Positions 10,616 to 12,828 of a stretch of 12,828 nt of DNA are shown piece by piece; position 1 is the first letter of the stretch, and every line of letters starts with the position of its first letter. Location: assembly GCA_036375895.1 (NCBI GenBank), contig DASVBJ010000096.1:1-12828 (forward strand), in the 5' to 3' direction. The position numbers were made by a program, and so were the translations under genes. The notes under the pieces are model-generated. The model was given only the letters and a program-made list of their open reading frames with translations. It did not search any database and had not been told where the DNA came from. The stretch is from DASVBJ01 sp036375895. GTDB taxonomy: Bacteria > Actinomycetota > Actinomycetes > JACCUZ01.

Positions 10616-12828
10616 CTACTCCTGCTGGCCCGCGGTCTCGACCGGAGCCACGTCGGGCAGCGCGGCCTTGACCTCACCCGAGAAGGTGAAGGACGCCTCG
10701 TCGCCCTCGCCGGCCGCGTCGACCAGCACGATCTGGCCGGGCCGCACCTCGCCGAAGAGGATCTTCTCGGAGAGGACGTCCTCGATCTCGCGCTGGATCG
10801 TGCGGCGCAGCGGACGGGCGCCCAGCACCGGGTCGTAGCCCTTCTTGGCCAGCAGCTCCTTGGCCGCCGGCGTGAGCTCGATGCCCATGTCCTTGTCGTG
10901 CAGCCGCTCGTCGAGCTTGGTCAGCATCAGGTCGACGATCTTGATGATCTCTTCCGGGGTGAGCTGGTGGAACACGACGATGTCGTCGATGCGGTTGAGG
11001 AACTCGGGCCGGAAGTGCTGCTTGAGCTCGTCCTGGACCTTGTTCTTCATCCGGTCGTAGCTGGACTGCACCTCCTCGCTGGCGAAGCCGAGGTTGAAGC
11101 CCTTGGAGATGTCACGGGTGCCGAGGTTCGTGGTCATGATGATCACGGTGTTCTTGAAGTCGACGACCCGGCCCTGGGAGTCGGTCAGGCGACCGTCCTC
11201 CAGGATCTGCAGCAGCGAGTTGAAGATGTCCGGGTGGGCCTTCTCCACCTCGTCGAAGAGCACGACGGAGAACGGCTTGCGGCGCACCTTCTCGGTGAGC
11301 TGGCCACCCTCCTCGTACCCGACGTAGCCGGGAGGCGAGCCGAACAGCCGCGACACGGTGTGCTTCTCGGAGAACTCCGACATGTCGAGCTGGATCAGCG
11401 CGTCCTCGTCGCCGAACAGGAACTCCGCGAGCGTCTTGGACAGCTCGGTCTTACCGACGCCGGACGGGCCGGCGAAGATGAACGAGCCACCGGGACGCTT
11501 CGGGTCCTTGAGGCCGGCCCGGGTGCGGCGGATCGCCTGCGAGAGGGCCTTGATGGCCTGCTGCTGGCCGATGACGCGCTTGTGCAGCTCGTCCTCCATG
11601 CGCAGCAGTCGCTGGCTCTCCTCCTCGGTCAGCTTGAAGACCGGGATGCCGGTGGCGGTGGCGAGGACCTCGGCGATGAGCTCCTCGTCGACCTCGGCGA
11701 CGACGTCCATGTCGCCGGCCTTCCACTCCTTCTCCCGCTTGGCCTTCTCCTGCAGCAGGGTCTTCTCGCGGTCGCGCAGCGACGCGGCCTTCTCGAAGTC
11801 CTGAGCGTCGATCGCCGACTCCTTGTCGCGCCGGACGGCGGCGATGCGCTCGTCGAACTCGCGCAGGTCCGGCGGCGCGGTCATCCGACGGATGCGCATG
11901 CGGGAGCCGGCCTCGTCGATGAGGTCGATCGCCTTGTCCGGCAGGAACCGGTCGGAGATGTACCGGTCGGCGAGCGAGGCGGCCGCGACCAGCGCGCCGT
12001 CGGTGATCGAGACGCGGTGGTGGGCCTCGTACCGGTCCCGCAGCCCCTTGAGGATCTCGATGGTGTGGGCCAGCGTCGGCTCGGCCACCTGGATCGGCTG
12101 GAACCGCCGCTCGAGGGCGGCGTCCTTCTCGAGGTGCTTGCGGTACTCGTCGAGGGTCGTGGCACCGATGGTCTGCAGCTCGCCGCGGGCCAGCATCGGC
12201 TTCAGGATCGACGCGGCGTCGATCGCGCCCTCGGCGGCACCCGCCCCGACCAGCGTGTGCAGCTCGTCGATGAACAGGATGATGTCGCCGCGGGTGCGGA
12301 TCTCCTTGAGGACCTTCTTCAGCCGCTCCTCGAAGTCACCGCGGTAGCGGCTGCCTGCGACGAGGGCGCCGAGGTCGAGGGTGTAGAGCTGCTTGTCCTT
12401 GAGGGTCTCGGGCACCTCGCCCTTGACGATGGCCTGCGAGAGGCCCTCGACGACGGCGGTCTTGCCGACGCCCGGCTCGCCGATGAGGACGGGGTTGTTC
12501 TTGGTACGGCGGGACAGCACCTGCATGACCCGCTCGATCTCCTTCTCGCGCCCGATGACCGGGTCGAGCTTGCCCTCGCGCGCCGCCTGCGTGAGGTTGC
12601 GACCGAACTGGTCGAGCACGAGCGAGGTCGACGGGGCGCCCTCGGCCGGACCGCCCGCGGCGGCCGTCTCCTTGCCCTGGTAGCCGGACAGGAGCTGGAT
12701 GACCTGCTGGCGGACCCGGTTCAGGTCGGCGCCGAGCTTGACCAGCACCTGGGCGGCGACGCCCTCGCCCTCACGGATCAGGCCGAGCAGGATGTGCTCG
12801 GTGCCGATGTAGTTGTGGCCGAGCTGCA
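10616..12828 (-). CDS. clpC: ClpC, AAA+ unfoldase of the Clp protease (5' end beyond window)
   Basis: ClpC is a hexameric AAA+ unfoldase that feeds proteins to ClpP. The visible 736 residues start inside the second Clp N-repeat (LGHNYIGTEHILLGLIREGEG, window right edge). By comparison with mycobacterial ClpC1 (about 848 residues), roughly the first 100 residues are missing. Then follow NBD1 with Walker A GEPGVGKT (bases about 12458-12481) and Walker B IILFIDELH. The UVR coiled-coil motif ESAIDAQDFEKAASLRDREK that separates ClpC from ClpB is present. NBD2 has Walker A GPSGVGKT (about 11447-11470) and Walker B VVLFDEVEKA, and the C-terminal small domain has FDPVLGARPLRR-type sequence (here YDPVLGARPLRR). 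The tail after it is acidic and short. All ATPase motifs are intact. Its promoter and any CtsR- or ClgR-type operator lie outside the window. It is convergent with mutY across two hairpins. Confidence 0.97.
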   Translation of the reverse strand, partial: QLGHNYIGTEHILLGLIREGEGVAAQVLVKLGADLNRVRQQVIQLLSGYQGKETAAAGGPAEGAPSTSLVLDQFGRNLTQAAREGKLDPVIGREKEIERVMQVLSRRTKNNPVLIGEPGVGKTAVVEGLSQAIVKGEVPETLKDKQLYTLDLGALVAGSRYRGDFEERLKKVLKEIRTRGDIILFIDELHTLVGAGAAEGAIDAASILKPMLARGELQTIGATTLDEYRKHLEKDAALERRFQPIQVAEPTLAHTIEILKGLRDRYEAHHRVSITDGALVAAASLADRYISDRFLPDKAIDLIDEAGSRMRIRRMTAPPDLREFDERIAAVRRDKESAIDAQDFEKAASLRDREKTLLQEKAKREKEWKAGDMDVVAEVDEELIAEVLATATGIPVFKLTEEESQRLLRMEDELHKRVIGQQQAIKALSQAIRRTRAGLKDPKRPGGSFIFAGPSGVGKTELSKTLAEFLFGDEDALIQLDMSEFSEKHTVSRLFGSPPGYVGYEEGGQLTEKVRRKPFSVVLFDEVEKAHPDIFNSLLQILEDGRLTDSQGRVVDFKNTVIIMTTNLGTRDISKGFNLGFASEEVQSSYDRMKNKVQDELKQHFRPEFLNRIDDIVVFHQLTPEEIIKIVDLMLTKLDERLHDKDMGIELTPAAKELLAKKGYDPVLGARPLRRTIQREIEDVLSEKILFGEVRPGQIVLVDAAGEGDEASFTFSGEVKAALPDVAPVETAGQQE

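Overview
The window is a very GC-rich bacterial chromosome segment. It carries actinobacterial family markers: a DUF222/13E12-type gene, DisA, an MshB-like PIG-L deacetylase, ClpC with a UVR motif, and MutY without a recognisable MutT-like C-terminus. Gene content and protein character suggest a motile actinobacterium, perhaps Nocardioidaceae (Propionibacteriales). That placement comes from recalled family resemblance, not from a search.

Layout: (1) 1-262, minus strand, the 5' end of a DUF222-type gene cut by the window edge. (2) 383-1093, plus strand, a PIG-L/LmbE deacetylase. (3) 1156-3710, plus strand, radA and disA, the genome-maintenance pair; DisA makes c-di-AMP. (4) 3855-4238, plus strand, an unrecognised three-helix membrane protein behind a DosR/DevR-like dyad. 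(5) 7321-4249, minus strand, a chemosensory operon cheB-cheR-cheW whose two junctions are both 4-base GTGA overlaps. CheB has a degenerate receiver domain and CheR has a C-terminal TPR extension. (6) 7508-7990, plus strand, a GtrA-family membrane protein that overlaps tail to tail by 12 bases with a minus-strand fused GT2 glycosyltransferase/SAM methyltransferase (9502-7979). (7) 9600-10484, plus strand, mutY. (8) 10485-10607, two long inverted repeats between convergent genes. (9) 10616-12828, minus strand, clpC, missing roughly its first 100 codons beyond the window edge.

The radA, disA, mutY and clpC genes look like a housekeeping DNA-integrity and proteostasis backbone. The chemosensory operon and the GtrA/glycosyltransferase pair look like accessory modules set between them. 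CheB and CheR should oppose each other on chemoreceptor methylation, with CheW as the coupling protein; no CheA, CheY or receptor is in view. GtrA plus the GT2-methyltransferase suggest membrane-lipid-linked sugar transfer to the cell envelope.

A recurring theme is start-site architecture. Four genes (383, 1156, 7508 and, on the minus strand, 9502) have a TAnnnT -10-like hexamer 6-8 bases before the start codon and no convincing Shine-Dalgarno sequence, which is what leaderless transcripts look like. Genes inside operons or with longer leaders (disA, the membrane protein, cheB, cheW) have recognisable Shine-Dalgarno sequences. I see no mobile element, CRISPR array, tRNA or rRNA. No gene-free stretch exceeds 190 bases.
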